This document shows, in pieces, positions 29,342-39,081 of a DNA stretch of 64,000 bases (the stretch's first letter is position 1; every line of letters starts with the position of its first letter). A model generated the notes under the pieces. That model saw only the letters and a program-made list of their open reading frames with translations, made no database searches and had not been told where the DNA came from. The translations under genes were made by a program, and so were the position numbers. The stretch comes from Limnohabitans sp. (lineage in GTDB: Bacteria; Pseudomonadota; Gammaproteobacteria; Burkholderiales; Burkholderiaceae_C): NCBI RefSeq assembly GCF_030158565.1, contig NZ_JAOASQ010000070.1, positions 46,910 to 110,909 of the forward strand, given 5' to 3'.

Positions 29342-30697
29342 TCAGGTTTTTTGAAGCAGGGGCTCGAGCAGCAAGGCCAGTTGAAGGATGGTGTCGTCGT
29401 GCATGGCACCGTGCCAGGCCATCAGGCCCACGGGCAGTTCACCCGGGGCGTGGCAGGGCAGACTGATGCCGCAGCCATCCAGCGTATTGACGGCGGCGGT
29501 GTTGCGCAACAACAGGCTGTTGACCCGGAAGAATTCGGCATCGCGTTCTGGCCCCGGTGCTACATCGCGCAAAAGTGGCGCCACGATGGGGGTGGTGGGG
29601 GAGAGCACGGCATCGTGCTGGCGCAAGGCGGCTTCGACCCGCTGTATCCAATCGGCGCGGGCATGCAGCAGGTCGATGTATTCGTGGGCCATCATGCCTG
29701 CGCCAATGCGGATGCGTTGTGCCACCCGTGGGTCGTAAAGTTCAGCGTTTTGGGCCAGGTGTTGCCGGTGCCAAGCGTAGCTTTCCGCTGGGCTGAAACC
29801 GCCGGTGCGCATCATGGGGCCGATTTCAAGCAGCTCGGGTAAAGCGATTTCTTCAATTTGAGCGCCTGCCGCACGCAGTGTTTGCAAGCTGCGCTCAAAG
29901 GCTCGGCTCACCGGGGCGTCCATGCTGTCTTGCATGAAGTCTCGAACCACCGCAAGCCTGTAGCTCGACAAAGGCTTGTCGGTTTGGGGTACCCGGCGGC
30001 CCGACAGGATTTCGTGTGCCAGGATGGTGTCGCGCACCGTGCGTGTCATGGCGCAGACGGTGTCCAGTGTGGTGGACAAGGGCAGGGCGCCTTGTGTGGG
30101 GACCCATCGGGCCGTGTTCTTGAAACCCACGATGCCGTTGAGTGCCGCCGGAATGCGGATGGAGCCGCCGGTATCCGACCCCAGGCCGATGAAGGCCGCG
30201 CCAGTGGCCACGGAAACGGCTGCGCCAGAGCTGGAGCCGCCTGGCACCCTCGGGTCTTGGGCATCGCCAGCAGCTGTGTCGGTCAAGGCATCCCAGGCAG
30301 CAGGGGTGCCGTGGTGCGGGTTGATACCCACGCCAGAGAAGGCGAATTCGACCATGTTGGTGCGTCCGATCAAGCCAGCCCCAGCAGCGCGCAAGCGCGC
30401 CACGGCTTGCGCATCCTTTTGTGCCAGCGGCTGATCGCGCAAAACCACCGATCCGGCGGCGGTGAGTTGCCCTTGCACATCAAACAAGTCCTTGACCGAG
30501 ACCGCAAGACCGGCCAAAGGACGGGTCTGGATGACGACCTGACTGGCCGTTTGCTCCAGCGTTTCAGGGGTCAGCAGCAAGAAGGCGTCGCGGCATTGCG
30601 CCCCTTGCGCGATGTCCAAACAGGCTTCGGCCACGCTTTGCGGATGGATTTCGCCACTCAAAATGGCTTGACGGGTGGCGATCAGGTCTTTTTTCAT
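29342..30697 (-). CDS. Amidase-signature family hydrolase
   Basis: A 451-residue member of the amidase signature family with the Ser-cisSer-Lys triad: Lys69 in AVSVKDLFDV, a cis-Ser in GGSSSGAAVS (about Ser156) and nucleophile Ser179 in GSDTGGSIRIPAALNG. The family hydrolyses amides or carbamates (acetamidase, allophanate hydrolase, aryl-acylamidase). It is not GatA: there are no adjacent gatB/gatC, and the C-terminal half differs. The substrate is unknown. It is divergent from rpsB. Confidence 0.88.
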   Translation of the reverse strand: MKKDLIATRQAILSGEIHPQSVAEACLDIAQGAQCRDAFLLLTPETLEQTASQVVIQTRPLAGLAVSVKDLFDVQGQLTAAGSVVLRDQPLAQKDAQAVARLRAAGAGLIGRTNMVEFAFSGVGINPHHGTPAAWDALTDTAAGDAQDPRVPGGSSSGAAVSVATGAAFIGLGSDTGGSIRIPAALNGIVGFKNTARWVPTQGALPLSTTLDTVCAMTRTVRDTILAHEILSGRRVPQTDKPLSSYRLAVVRDFMQDSMDAPVSRAFERSLQTLRAAGAQIEEIALPELLEIGPMMRTGGFSPAESYAWHRQHLAQNAELYDPRVAQRIRIGAGMMAHEYIDLLHARADWIQRVEAALRQHDAVLSPTTPIVAPLLRDVAPGPERDAEFFRVNSLLLRNTAAVNTLDGCGISLPCHAPGELPVGLMAWHGAMHDDTILQLALLLEPLLQKT

Positions 30698-30731
30698 AGA
30701 AGGCGGCTGTGTCCAGGAGGTGTCAGGATGC

Positions 30732-30737
30732 TATAAT
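30732..30737 (+). promoter_or_regulatory. rpsB promoter -10 box and long leader
   Basis: TGC-TATAAT is an extended -10 promoter about 167 nt before the rpsB ATG. No strong -35 is present. The long untranslated leader (about 30744-30903) fits the known autoregulation of rpsB-tsf by S2 in other proteobacteria, but I did not resolve a defined fold. Confidence 0.6.
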
Positions 30738-30903
30738 CCTAAGGCTTTGTACAGCGCGATGGCTGTCTCTTGGGTAGCTTATCCAAAGGGCAGATCGGCC
30801 GAGTTGTCAGAGCACATCCGCAAACCCGCCCCATCAAGGTGTTGCGCCGACTCGTTGGCGTGATCAGTGGGCTGGATTTAAGACACAACCTTTGGAGTAC
30901 TTT

Positions 30904-31653
30904 ATGTCCGTTACCATGCGCGAAATGCTGGAAGCCGGTGTCCACTTCGGTCACCAAACCCGCTTCTGGAACCCCAAGATGGCCCCCTTCATCTTCGGCC
31001 ACCGCAACAAAATCCACATCATCAACCTGGAAAAATCGCTGCCGATGTTCCAGGACGCGATCAAATTCGCCAAGCAGCTGTCTGCCAACCGCGGCACCAT
31101 TTTGATGGTGGGCACCAAGCGCCAAGCCCGTGAGCTGGTGGCTGCAGAAGCCCAGCGCGCTGGCGTGCCTTTCGTCGACCAGCGCTGGTTGGGCGGCATG
31201 CTGACCAACTTCAAAACCGTCAAGACCTCGATCAAGCGTCTGAAGGACATGAAGGCTCAGCAAGAAGTCGGCCTCGACAGCCTGAGCAAAAAAGAACAAC
31301 TGATGTTCAAGCGCGAGATCGAAAAGCTCGAAAAAGACATCGGTGGTATCCAGGACATGGCCACTTTGCCTGATGCGATCTTCGTGATCGACGTGGGCTA
31401 CCACAAGATTGCCATCGCCGAAGCCAAGAAATTGGGCATCCCATTGATCGGTGTGGTGGACTCCAACCACTCGCCCGAAGGCATCGACTACATCATCCCC
31501 GGCAACGACGACTCGGCCAAGGCCGTGGCTTTGTACGCCCGTGGTATCGCTGACGCGATCATCGAAGGCCGTGCCAATGCGGTCAACGACGTGGTCAAGG
31601 CCGTGACCGAAGGCGCTGACGAATTCGTCGAAGAAGCCAACGCTTCTGCCTGA
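30904..31653 (+). CDS. rpsB: 30S ribosomal protein S2
   Basis: A 249-residue S2 protein, starting [18 protein letters not shown] with the S2 signature and later [28 protein letters not shown] 30904 is used; the in-frame upstream TTG-like start is rejected. It heads rpsB-tsf-pyrH-frr. A GC-rich hairpin with an eight-T tract follows, so only part of the transcription passes into tsf. Confidence 0.98.
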   Translation: MSVTMREMLEAGVHFGHQTRFWNPKMAPFIFGHRNKIHIINLEKSLPMFQDAIKFAKQLSANRGTILMVGTKRQARELVAAEAQRAGVPFVDQRWLGGMLTNFKTVKTSIKRLKDMKAQQEVGLDSLSKKEQLMFKREIEKLEKDIGGIQDMATLPDAIFVIDVGYHKIAIAEAKKLGIPLIGVVDSNHSPEGIDYIIPGNDDSAKAVALYARGIADAIIEGRANAVNDVVKAVTEGADEFVEEANASA

Positions 31654-31670
31654 GTTCCCAAGACTCGATG

Positions 31671-31697
31671 AAAGGGGCTTTGTGGCCCCTTTTTTTT
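31671..31697 (+). terminator. Terminator/attenuator between rpsB and tsf
   Basis: AAAGGGGC / GCCCCTTT with a 6-nt loop and a T-tract (31690-31697). Its position inside a conserved operon suggests partial termination that sets the S2 to EF-Ts ratio. Confidence 0.85.
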
Positions 31698-31731
31698 AAT
31701 CTGACTTTTAGACTGAATACGGAGAAATCAA

Positions 31732-32625
31732 ATGGCTGCAATTACCGCAAGCATGGTCGCTGAACTGCGCGCAAAAACCGACGCCCCCATGATGGAGTGC
31801 AAAAAAGCCCTGACCGAAGCCGAAGGCGACATGGCCAAAGCGGAAGAGTTGCTGCGCGTCAAGCTGGGCACCAAGGCTGGCAAGGCCGCTTCGCGTGTGA
31901 CCGCCGAAGGCGTGGTGACCAGCTTCGTGAGTGGCACCACAGGCGCCATGATCGAAGTCAACTGCGAAACCGACTTCGTGACCAAGAACGACAGCTTCCT
32001 GGCTTTGGCCAACGCCGCTGCCAAGCTGGTGGCTGAGCACAACCCTGCCGACATCGCTGCTTTGGGCGCTCTGCCTTACAGCCAGGACGGTTTTGGCCCC
32101 ACCCTGGAAGAAGTGCGCAAGGGCCTGATCGGCAAGATCGGCGAGAACATGAGCTTCCGCCGCTTCAAGCGTGCCGCTGGCGCAGCCAAGATCGCCAACT
32201 ATTTGCACGGCACCCGCATCGGCGTGTTGGTCGAGTACGAAGGTGACGAAACCGCTGCCAAAGACGTCGCCATGCACGTGGCCGCCATGAAGCCTGTGTC
32301 TTTGACCAGCGCCGAAGTGCCTGCCGAATTGATCGAAAAAGAGCGCTCAGTTGCTGCTGCCAAGGCTGTCGAGTCGGGCAAGCCTGCCGACATCGCAACC
32401 AAGATGGTCGAAGGCTCGGTGCAAAAGTACCTCAAAGAAGTGTCTTTGTTCAACCAGTCTTTCGTCAAGAACGACAAGCAAACCGTTGAGCAAATGCTCA
32501 AAGCGGCCGGCACCACAGTGAGCGCTTTCACTTTGTACGTTGTGGGCGAAGGCATCGAGAAGAAGGTCGACGACTTCGCTGCTGAAGTGGCTGCCCAAGT
32601 GGCTGCAGCTCAAGCGGCTGCTTAA
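31732..32625 (+). CDS. tsf: Elongation factor Ts
   Basis: A 297-residue nucleotide-exchange factor for EF-Tu. The N-terminal UBA-like module [19 protein letters not shown] and the core [14 protein letters not shown] are family signatures. It is followed by pyrH after 53 nt. CGGAGA precedes the ATG by 5-6 nt. Confidence 0.98.
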   Translation: MAAITASMVAELRAKTDAPMMECKKALTEAEGDMAKAEELLRVKLGTKAGKAASRVTAEGVVTSFVSGTTGAMIEVNCETDFVTKNDSFLALANAAAKLVAEHNPADIAALGALPYSQDGFGPTLEEVRKGLIGKIGENMSFRRFKRAAGAAKIANYLHGTRIGVLVEYEGDETAAKDVAMHVAAMKPVSLTSAEVPAELIEKERSVAAAKAVESGKPADIATKMVEGSVQKYLKEVSLFNQSFVKNDKQTVEQMLKAAGTTVSAFTLYVVGEGIEKKVDDFAAEVAAQVAAAQAAA

Positions 32626-32678
32626 GTTGCTTTCACCTCGTCATCCCATCGTTTGTTTCCATATTGAAGGAGTCCATC

Positions 32679-33401
32679 ATGTCCGAAGCCAAGCCAGCCT
32701 TTAAGCGCATCTTGCTCAAGCTGTCCGGCGAGGCCCTGATGGGGGATGATGCGTTCGGTATCAACCGCGCCACCATCGTCCGCATGTCCGAAGAAATTGC
32801 CGAAGTCACCCGACTTGGCGTTCAGGTGGCGGTGGTGATCGGTGGCGGCAACATTTTTCGCGGCGTTGCCGGTGGTGCTGTCGGCATGGACCGTGCCACA
32901 GCCGATTACATGGGCATGCTGGCCACGGTGATGAACTCCTTGGCCCTGGCCGATGCCATGGACAAGGCCGGTTTGACCGCGCGTGTCATGTCGGCCATCG
33001 GCATTGACCAAGTGGTCGAGCCTTATGTGCGACCCAAAGCTTTGCAGTACCTGGAAGAGGGCAAAGTGGTGGTGTTTGCGGCCGGTACCGGCAACCCTTT
33101 CTTCACGACCGATACAGCCGCTGCTTTGCGTGGCGCGGAAATCGGGGCCGAAATGGTGCTCAAAGCCACCAAGGTCGATGGCGTGTACACCGCCGATCCC
33201 AAGAAGGATGCTTCGGCCACCCGTTACAGCAAAATCAGTTTTGACGAAGCCATTTCGCGCAACCTGGGCATCATGGATGCCACCGCGTTTGCCTTGTGCC
33301 GCGACCAGAAGCTGCCCATCAAGGTGTTTTCAATCATCAAGAACGGCGCTTTGAAGCGCGTGGTGATGGGCGAAGACGAAGGCACACTGGTTTATGCTTG
33401 A
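32679..33401 (+). CDS. pyrH: Uridylate kinase (UMP kinase)
   Basis: A 240-residue amino-acid-kinase-fold enzyme that phosphorylates UMP to [49 protein letters not shown] and [13 protein letters not shown] are family blocks. ATG 32679 has GAAGGAG 6 nt upstream. It sits in the conserved tsf-pyrH-frr order. Confidence 0.97.
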   Translation: MSEAKPAFKRILLKLSGEALMGDDAFGINRATIVRMSEEIAEVTRLGVQVAVVIGGGNIFRGVAGGAVGMDRATADYMGMLATVMNSLALADAMDKAGLTARVMSAIGIDQVVEPYVRPKALQYLEEGKVVVFAAGTGNPFFTTDTAAALRGAEIGAEMVLKATKVDGVYTADPKKDASATRYSKISFDEAISRNLGIMDATAFALCRDQKLPIKVFSIIKNGALKRVVMGEDEGTLVYA

Positions 33402-33425
33402 TCCTGTTCTGACGAGGAGAACCCC

Positions 33426-33986
33426 ATGACGATTGCTGACATCAAGAAAACAACCGAAACCAAGATGGAGCAGTCCATCGCGGCGTTCAAGAACAACCTG
33501 ACCAAAATCCGCACGGGCCGTGCCAATCCGGCTTTGCTGGACACGATCCACGTGGATTACTACGGATCGCCTGTGCCCTTGTCACAAGTGGCCAACGTGT
33601 CCTTGATGGATGCGCGCACGATCAGTGTGCAGCCTTGGGAAAAAGGCATGGGTGCCAAGATCGAAAAAGCCATCCGCGAAAGCGAATTGGGCTTGAACCC
33701 CGCCTCCATGGGCGATCTGATCCGTGTGCCAATGCCGCCCATGAGCGAAGAGCGCCGCAAGGAAATGACCAAACTGGCCCGCACCGAAGGCGAGAACGGC
33801 AAGATCGCCATCCGCAATTTGCGCCGCGATGCCAACGAATCGGTCAAGAAGCTGGTCAAGGACAAACTGGCTTCGGAAGACGATCAAAAGCGTGCCGAAG
33901 CCGATGTGCAAAAATTGACCGACAAGCGCATGACCGAGATCGATCAGTTGGTGGCCGCCAAAGAACAAGAGATCATGGCGGTCTGA
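33426..33986 (+). CDS. frr: Ribosome recycling factor
   Basis: A 186-residue protein that, with EF-G, splits post-termination ribosomes. [31 protein letters not shown] and [18 protein letters not shown] are the expected blocks. GAGGAG precedes the ATG. In most proteobacteria uppS follows, but here a terminator and cdsA come next, 73 nt away. Confidence 0.98.
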   Translation: MTIADIKKTTETKMEQSIAAFKNNLTKIRTGRANPALLDTIHVDYYGSPVPLSQVANVSLMDARTISVQPWEKGMGAKIEKAIRESELGLNPASMGDLIRVPMPPMSEERRKEMTKLARTEGENGKIAIRNLRRDANESVKKLVKDKLASEDDQKRAEADVQKLTDKRMTEIDQLVAAKEQEIMAV

Positions 33987-34023
33987 GTTTGCGAACAATG
34001 CCGTGGCCATCCACGGTCTGAAT

Positions 34024-34048
34024 GGCCGCCCTTTGGCGGCCTTTTTTT
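34024..34048 (+). terminator. Intrinsic terminator between frr and cdsA
   Basis: GGCCGCC / GGCGGCC around CTTT is followed by seven T. It ends 2 nt before the cdsA ribosome binding site (GGAG at 34051). A smaller hairpin (CCGTGG / CCACGG, 34001-34016) precedes it. It could stop the rpsB-frr transcript or act as an attenuator before cdsA. Confidence 0.88.
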
Positions 34049-34059
34049 CTGGAGAACGC

Positions 34060-34908
34060 ATGCTCAAGCAAAGAGTCATCACTGCACTGGTCTTGCTGGC
34101 CTTGTTGCTGCCCGCCTTGTTTGCGGTCAATCCCTGGCCCTTCTTGGCTTTGACGGTGGTGTTGATCGCTGCTGGGGCATGGGAGTGGGGCCGCTTGAAT
34201 GCCATGGGACCGCTGTGGTCATGGGTGGGGGCGCTCATTGCGCTGGCCTTGTGTGGTCTGGCGCAGCGCTGGGGCTGGGTACAGGCGAGTCCTCCGCGGG
34301 TTTGGTTGCTGGCAGGCGCGGGTTGGGTCTTGTTGGGCGCTTGGGTGATTGGCCGTGGTGTTGCGGCATGGGCCTTGTGGCCGAAGACCTTGCGTTGGGT
34401 GGTTGGTTTGTGCCTCTTGGTCATCGCTTGGTTGGCCATGGCGCAAGCCCATCAGCGCGGTGTGAATTTCTTGTTGTCGGTGTTGGTCCTGGTGTGGGCG
34501 GCTGATGTGTTCGCCTATTTCTTTGGGCGTGCTTTTGGGGGGCGTCTGGTGGGCGTGAAATTGGCGCCCAGCATCAGTCCTGGCAAAAGCTGGGAAGGTG
34601 TGTTTGGCGGCATGCTGGGGGTGATGCTGGTGGCACTGGTTTGGGCCGAAGTCGATCGCCGTTGGGCGCTTCCCAGTCAGAGCTTTTATTCCTTGCTGTT
34701 TGCCAAAGGCGCCTGGGTGGCTTGGCCCGCTCTGCTGTTCATGTGCGCCATGAGTGTGGTGGGTGATCTGGTGGAGTCGCTGGTCAAACGCAGCGCGGGC
34801 ATGAAGGACAGCTCGGGTTTGTTGCCTGGACATGGCGGCGTGCTGGACCGTGTCGATGCTTTGCTGCCCACCTTGCCATTGGCCATGATGTTGGTGACCT
34901 GGATTTGA
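34060..34908 (+). CDS. cdsA: Phosphatidate cytidylyltransferase (CDP-diglyceride synthase)
   Basis: A 282-residue inner-membrane enzyme making CDP-diacylglycerol for phospholipid synthesis. It has about seven or eight hydrophobic helices and the signature SVVGDLVESLVKRSAGMKDS followed by SGLLPGHGGVLDRVD. ATG 34060 with GGAG at 34051-34054 is chosen over the upstream ATG at 34003, which lies before the terminator. It follows frr directly, without uppS. Trp-rich middle helices are unusually bulky but otherwise regular. Confidence 0.95.
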   Translation: MLKQRVITALVLLALLLPALFAVNPWPFLALTVVLIAAGAWEWGRLNAMGPLWSWVGALIALALCGLAQRWGWVQASPPRVWLLAGAGWVLLGAWVIGRGVAAWALWPKTLRWVVGLCLLVIAWLAMAQAHQRGVNFLLSVLVLVWAADVFAYFFGRAFGGRLVGVKLAPSISPGKSWEGVFGGMLGVMLVALVWAEVDRRWALPSQSFYSLLFAKGAWVAWPALLFMCAMSVVGDLVESLVKRSAGMKDSSGLLPGHGGVLDRVDALLPTLPLAMMLVTWI

Positions 34909-34918
34909 AGGGCGATCG

Positions 34919-36115
34919 ATGAACAATAAGCAAAGCATCACCATTTTGGGTTCTACCGGTTCCATCGGGACCAGCACCCTGGACGTTTTGGCACGTCATC
35001 CCGAACAGTTTTCGGTCTATGCCCTCACGGCTTCCAGCCAAGTGGACCTCATGCTGGCTCAGTGCGCGCAGTTCAAACCTCAAATCGCCGTGATGGTCCG
35101 TGAGGACGCTGGGCGTTTGCTGGCAGATCGGGTCAAGGCCGAAGGCTTGCCCGTGGAGGTGCGGTGGGGCGCTCAGGCCCTCGATGAGGTGTCGTGTGCG
35201 CCTGAAGTCGATGCGGTGATGGCGGCCATTGTGGGCGCAGCAGGTTTGTCACCTTGTTTGGCTGCAGCACGTGCGGGCAAGCGATTGTTGCTGGCCAACA
35301 AAGAAGCCCTGGTGGTGGGGGGCGAGGTCTTCTTGTCGGCTGTGCGCGAGGGTGGGGCAACGCTGCTGCCCATCGACAGTGAGCATTCGGCCATTTTTCA
35401 GTCCCTGCCCGAAGACCCCACAACCTGGCAGCGTCGTGTGCACAAGATCATCCTGACGGCTTCAGGGGGGCCGTTTCGTGGACGTGATCCTGCCACCCTC
35501 AGGGAGGTGACGCCCGAACAGGCTTGTGCGCACCCCAATTGGGTCATGGGGCGCAAAATTTCGGTGGATTCCGCGACCATGATGAACAAGGCGCTGGAGG
35601 TGATCGAGGCGCGTTATTTGTTCGGCATGTCCCCGGATCAACTCGAAGTGGTCATCCATCCCCAGAGCGTGATCCACTCGATGGTTCAGTACAAGGACAA
35701 TTCGGTGGTCGCTCAGTTGGGCACGCCAGACATGCGTGTGCCCATTGCTTACGGTTTGAGCTGGCCTGAGCGCATGACCTCAGGCGCCTCAGCTTTGGAT
35801 TTTCACGCTTTGGCGGCCATGACTTTTGAAGCCATGGACGGGCATGGCCATCCGCGGCGTTTTCCAGGCATCCAGCTGGCGTGGGAGACGCTCAATGGCG
35901 CACCTGGCACCTGTGCCTTGCTCAATGCGGCCAATGAAATCGCGGTCGATGCTTTTTTGAGTCGGCAAATTCGCTTTGATCAGATCCACGTGGTGAACCG
36001 GGCGACGCTGGATGAGCTGAGTTGTCCTGCGCCGAAGGATTTGCAAGATTTGATGACGCTTGATCGTCAAGGTCGTGAAATGGCCCGATCCATCGTATTG
36101 AGATTGGCTGCTTAA
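34919..36115 (+). CDS. dxr: 1-deoxy-D-xylulose 5-phosphate reductoisomerase
   Basis: A 398-residue MEP-pathway enzyme converting DXP to MEP with NADPH. The N-terminus ITILGSTGSIGTSTLDVL is the NADPH-binding fold, with LLANKEALVVGGE, PIDSEHSAIFQSL and ISVDSATMMNKALEVIEA for metal and substrate. It follows cdsA by 10 nt. The usual next gene rseP is absent; 130 nt separate it from bamA. Confidence 0.97.
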   Translation: MNNKQSITILGSTGSIGTSTLDVLARHPEQFSVYALTASSQVDLMLAQCAQFKPQIAVMVREDAGRLLADRVKAEGLPVEVRWGAQALDEVSCAPEVDAVMAAIVGAAGLSPCLAAARAGKRLLLANKEALVVGGEVFLSAVREGGATLLPIDSEHSAIFQSLPEDPTTWQRRVHKIILTASGGPFRGRDPATLREVTPEQACAHPNWVMGRKISVDSATMMNKALEVIEARYLFGMSPDQLEVVIHPQSVIHSMVQYKDNSVVAQLGTPDMRVPIAYGLSWPERMTSGASALDFHALAAMTFEAMDGHGHPRRFPGIQLAWETLNGAPGTCALLNAANEIAVDAFLSRQIRFDQIHVVNRATLDELSCPAPKDLQDLMTLDRQGREMARSIVLRLAA

Positions 36116-36152
36116 CAAACAGTCTTTTACCCCGATAGCGCCTCTTCTTGTC

Positions 36153-36180
36153 TTGGGTGTGCAGATGTCTGAGATATGAT
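36153..36180 (+). promoter_or_regulatory. Probable bamA promoter
   Basis: TTGGGT (36153-36158), a 16-nt spacer and TATGAT (36175-36180) lie 66 nt before bamA. A separate promoter here agrees with the loss of rseP, from which bamA would otherwise be read. Confidence 0.5.
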
Positions 36181-36245
36181 CTTTGTAGCCTTGTTGCAAG
36201 CTTGCCCGCCCTGAGTTCTGCATTCCCATTTTCAATGGATCATCC

Positions 36246-38543
36246 ATGAATTTTTCTTTTCTTCCATCGCGCATGAACCCGACTGCATTGGGTTTGCTGG
36301 TGTCTGCTGTCGTTTGTTCGCCTGCCTGGGCCGTCGACCCTTTTACAGTTCGGGATATTCGCGTAGAAGGACTGCAGCGGATTGAGCCTGGAACGGTCTT
36401 TGCGTCTTTGCCATTTCGTGTTGGTGACCAATACACCGATGACAAAGGCGCGTCAGGCATTCGTGCCTTGTTTGCCTTGGGCCTTTTCAAAGACGTTCGC
36501 CTTGAGACGCAGGGCGATGTATTGGTCGTCGTCGTGGAAGAGCGTCCTTCTGTGGCTGCGGTGGAATTCATTGGCTTGAAAGAGTTTGACAAGGATGTTC
36601 TGCACAAGGCACTCAAGGAGGTGGGCCTGGCAGAAGGGCGGCCTTACGATAAAGCCTTGGCAGACAAGGCTGAGCAAGAGCTCAAGCGCCAGTACATCAG
36701 CCGCAGTCTCTATGGTGCTGAAGTGGTCACCACCGCCACGCCGATTGACCGAAACCGCGTCAACTTGTCTTTCACCATCACCGAGGGCGGTCCAGCCAAG
36801 ATTGCCAACATTGAGATCGTCGGGAACAAGACTTTTTCAACAGACACCTTGCGCGATCAATTCAATTTGGATACCGGCGGTTGGATGAGCTGGTACACCA
36901 AGTCGGATCGGTATTCCCGCACCAAGCTCAACGGTGATCTGGAGGCTTTGCGCTCCTACTATTTGGCACGAGGATTCTTGGAGTTCCGCATCGACTCCAC
37001 CCAAGTGGCCATGTCACCAGACAAACAAAAAATGACCATCACCATCAACATCCATGAAGGTGAGCGCTTCGTGGTCTCGGGGGTCAAGCTGGAGGGCAAC
37101 TATTTGGACAAGGAGTCTGAATTCAAGCCACTCGTGAAGATCGCCTCGGGTGAGCCCTACAACGCTGAAACAGTGGCTGAAACCACCAAGGCATTCACGG
37201 AGTATTTCGGCAAATTCGGCTTTGCTTTTGCCCGCGTAGAGGCCAAGCCCATCATCGACCGTCAGAACAACAGGGTGCAGTTCGTGTTGGTGGCGGAGCC
37301 ATCGCGCCGAGCTTATGTCCGACGCATCTTGTTGGCTGGCAATAACCGAACCCGTGATGAAGTCATCCGCCGAGAGTTCCGTCAGTTGGAGGCAGCTTGG
37401 TATGACGGCGACAAGATCAATCTGTCGCGCGATCGGGTGAACCGTTTGGGGTATTTCACCGATGTGAACGTGGATACCCAGGAAATTGCAGGATCTCCAG
37501 ATCAGGTGGATTTGCTGTTCACCGTCGCTGAAAAGCCCACCGGCAGCGTGTCTTTGGGCGCTGGTTTTTCCTCCACAGAAAAAGTGGCCCTGACTTTCGG
37601 TATCCAGCAAGAGAACGCATTTGGGTCGGGCAATTACCTCGCTGTGCAGGTCAATACCAGCAAATACAACCGCAATTACGTGGTGAGCACAACCGACCCG
37701 TATTTCACTCAGAACGGTATTTCACGCTCGATTGATTTGTTTCATCGGACCACACGGCCTTATTTGGGTGATTTGAATGCCTACAGCCTGGTGAACTCTG
37801 GCATTGGCTTGCGCTTTGGCGTACCTGTAACCGAGACTGATCGCGTTTTCGTCGGCGCTAATTTCGAGCAGACGCAAATTGTTGCTGGCACAGGTTTGCC
37901 CACAGCCTATAAAGACTATGCGGCTAAATTCGGTTCAACCAGCACAGCCTTACCTTTGACGTTGGGCTGGGCGCGAGACGGCCGTGACAGTGCTTTGGTG
38001 CCGACGAGAGGATCTCTTCAAAGCTTCACTGCGGATGTGAGTGTTGCCGGTGATGTGCGCTACGCCAGATCCAACTATAAATTCCAGCAATACATCCCTT
38101 TGAGTAAAAAATACACCTTTGCTTTCAATACCGACTTGGGTTGGGGTCAAGGTCTGAAGGGTCAGGAGTACCCGTTGTTCAAAAACTTCTATGTGGGTGG
38201 CTTGGGCAGTGTGCGTGGTTTTGAACAATCAACCCTTGGCCCAAAGTCTGATGGCGTCTATCTTGGCGGTGCTAAAAAGATGGTCTTCAATGCTGAGTTC
38301 ATCACGCCATTTCCTGGGGCCGGTAACGATAAAACATTGCGCATGTTCGGCTTCATGGACGCTGGTTACGCTTTCAAGGACGCAGAAAATGTTTCATTCA
38401 GTGCGCTCAGGGCATCTGCAGGTATCGGTTTGAGCTGGATCTCGCCCATGGGCCCATTGCGCTTTTCATATGCTGTGCCTGTCCGTCAACAGACTGACGA
38501 TAGAATTCAAAAACTTCAATTCCAAATCGGAACTTCTTTCTAA
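36246..38543 (+). CDS. bamA: Outer membrane protein assembly factor BamA
   Basis: A 765-residue Omp85 protein: signal peptide (about 1-29, cleavage after AWA), five POTRA domains (about 30-425) and a 16-strand barrel ending in the outer-membrane signature IQKLQFQIGTSF with terminal Phe. The VRGF motif (GSVRGFEQS) marks the L6 loop. It folds and inserts outer-membrane proteins. It overlaps skp by one base (TAATG). Confidence 0.97.
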   Translation: MNFSFLPSRMNPTALGLLVSAVVCSPAWAVDPFTVRDIRVEGLQRIEPGTVFASLPFRVGDQYTDDKGASGIRALFALGLFKDVRLETQGDVLVVVVEERPSVAAVEFIGLKEFDKDVLHKALKEVGLAEGRPYDKALADKAEQELKRQYISRSLYGAEVVTTATPIDRNRVNLSFTITEGGPAKIANIEIVGNKTFSTDTLRDQFNLDTGGWMSWYTKSDRYSRTKLNGDLEALRSYYLARGFLEFRIDSTQVAMSPDKQKMTITINIHEGERFVVSGVKLEGNYLDKESEFKPLVKIASGEPYNAETVAETTKAFTEYFGKFGFAFARVEAKPIIDRQNNRVQFVLVAEPSRRAYVRRILLAGNNRTRDEVIRREFRQLEAAWYDGDKINLSRDRVNRLGYFTDVNVDTQEIAGSPDQVDLLFTVAEKPTGSVSLGAGFSSTEKVALTFGIQQENAFGSGNYLAVQVNTSKYNRNYVVSTTDPYFTQNGISRSIDLFHRTTRPYLGDLNAYSLVNSGIGLRFGVPVTETDRVFVGANFEQTQIVAGTGLPTAYKDYAAKFGSTSTALPLTLGWARDGRDSALVPTRGSLQSFTADVSVAGDVRYARSNYKFQQYIPLSKKYTFAFNTDLGWGQGLKGQEYPLFKNFYVGGLGSVRGFEQSTLGPKSDGVYLGGAKKMVFNAEFITPFPGAGNDKTLRMFGFMDAGYAFKDAENVSFSALRASAGIGLSWISPMGPLRFSYAVPVRQQTDDRIQKLQFQIGTSF

Positions 38544-39061
38544 TGAAAACGCTTCGTCAACATTTCACACTTGCAATGATTGCTGGTGTCGCCGCTTTTT
38601 CTACCATGGCTCAAGCTCAGGAGTTCAAGCTGGGCTTTGTGAATACCGAGCGGATCTTCCGCGAGGCTGCAACAGCCAAACAGGCACAAGCCAAGCTTGA
38701 GCAAGAGTTCTCGCGCCGCGAGAAAGAGTTGGTGGATGCGGGCAACGCCTTGAAACAAGCTTCGGAGAAGTTTGAGCGCGAAGCGCCCACTTTGGCCGAA
38801 TCGCAGCGCACCGCTCGTCAAAAACAGCTGATTGAACAAGACCGCGAATTTCAGCGCAAACGCCGTGAGTTCCAGGAAGATCTGAATGCTCGCAAAAATG
38901 AAGAGCAGCAAGTCGTGGTCGAGCGCGCCAACCGTGCGGTCAAGCAAGTGGCTGAATCCGAAAAATACGATGTGGTCTTCCAGGAAGCCGTGTACATCAA
39001 CCCCAAGCACGACATCACTGAAAAAGTGATCAAGGCACTCAACGCCTCTGCTGGCAAATAA
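38543..39061 (+). CDS. skp: Periplasmic chaperone Skp (OmpH)
   Basis: A 172-residue protein with a signal peptide (ending in MAQAQ near residue 28) and a long charged coiled coil, [20 protein letters not shown] then alternating Glu/Arg/Gln helices. It holds unfolded outer-membrane proteins on their way to BamA. The start codon overlaps the bamA stop. Confidence 0.94.
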   Translation: MKTLRQHFTLAMIAGVAAFSTMAQAQEFKLGFVNTERIFREAATAKQAQAKLEQEFSRREKELVDAGNALKQASEKFEREAPTLAESQRTARQKQLIEQDREFQRKRREFQEDLNARKNEEQQVVVERANRAVKQVAESEKYDVVFQEAVYINPKHDITEKVIKALNASAGK

Positions 39062-39081
39062 CAGGTTCTGACCTGTCGGAA

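Noticed and set aside
34000..34040. Short reading VAIHGLNGRPLA in the frr-cdsA gap that recalls the UppS motif VAIVMDGNGRWA
   Set aside because: Only about 12 residues with a needed gap, and the bases are explained by the terminator hairpins; too weak to call a uppS remnant.
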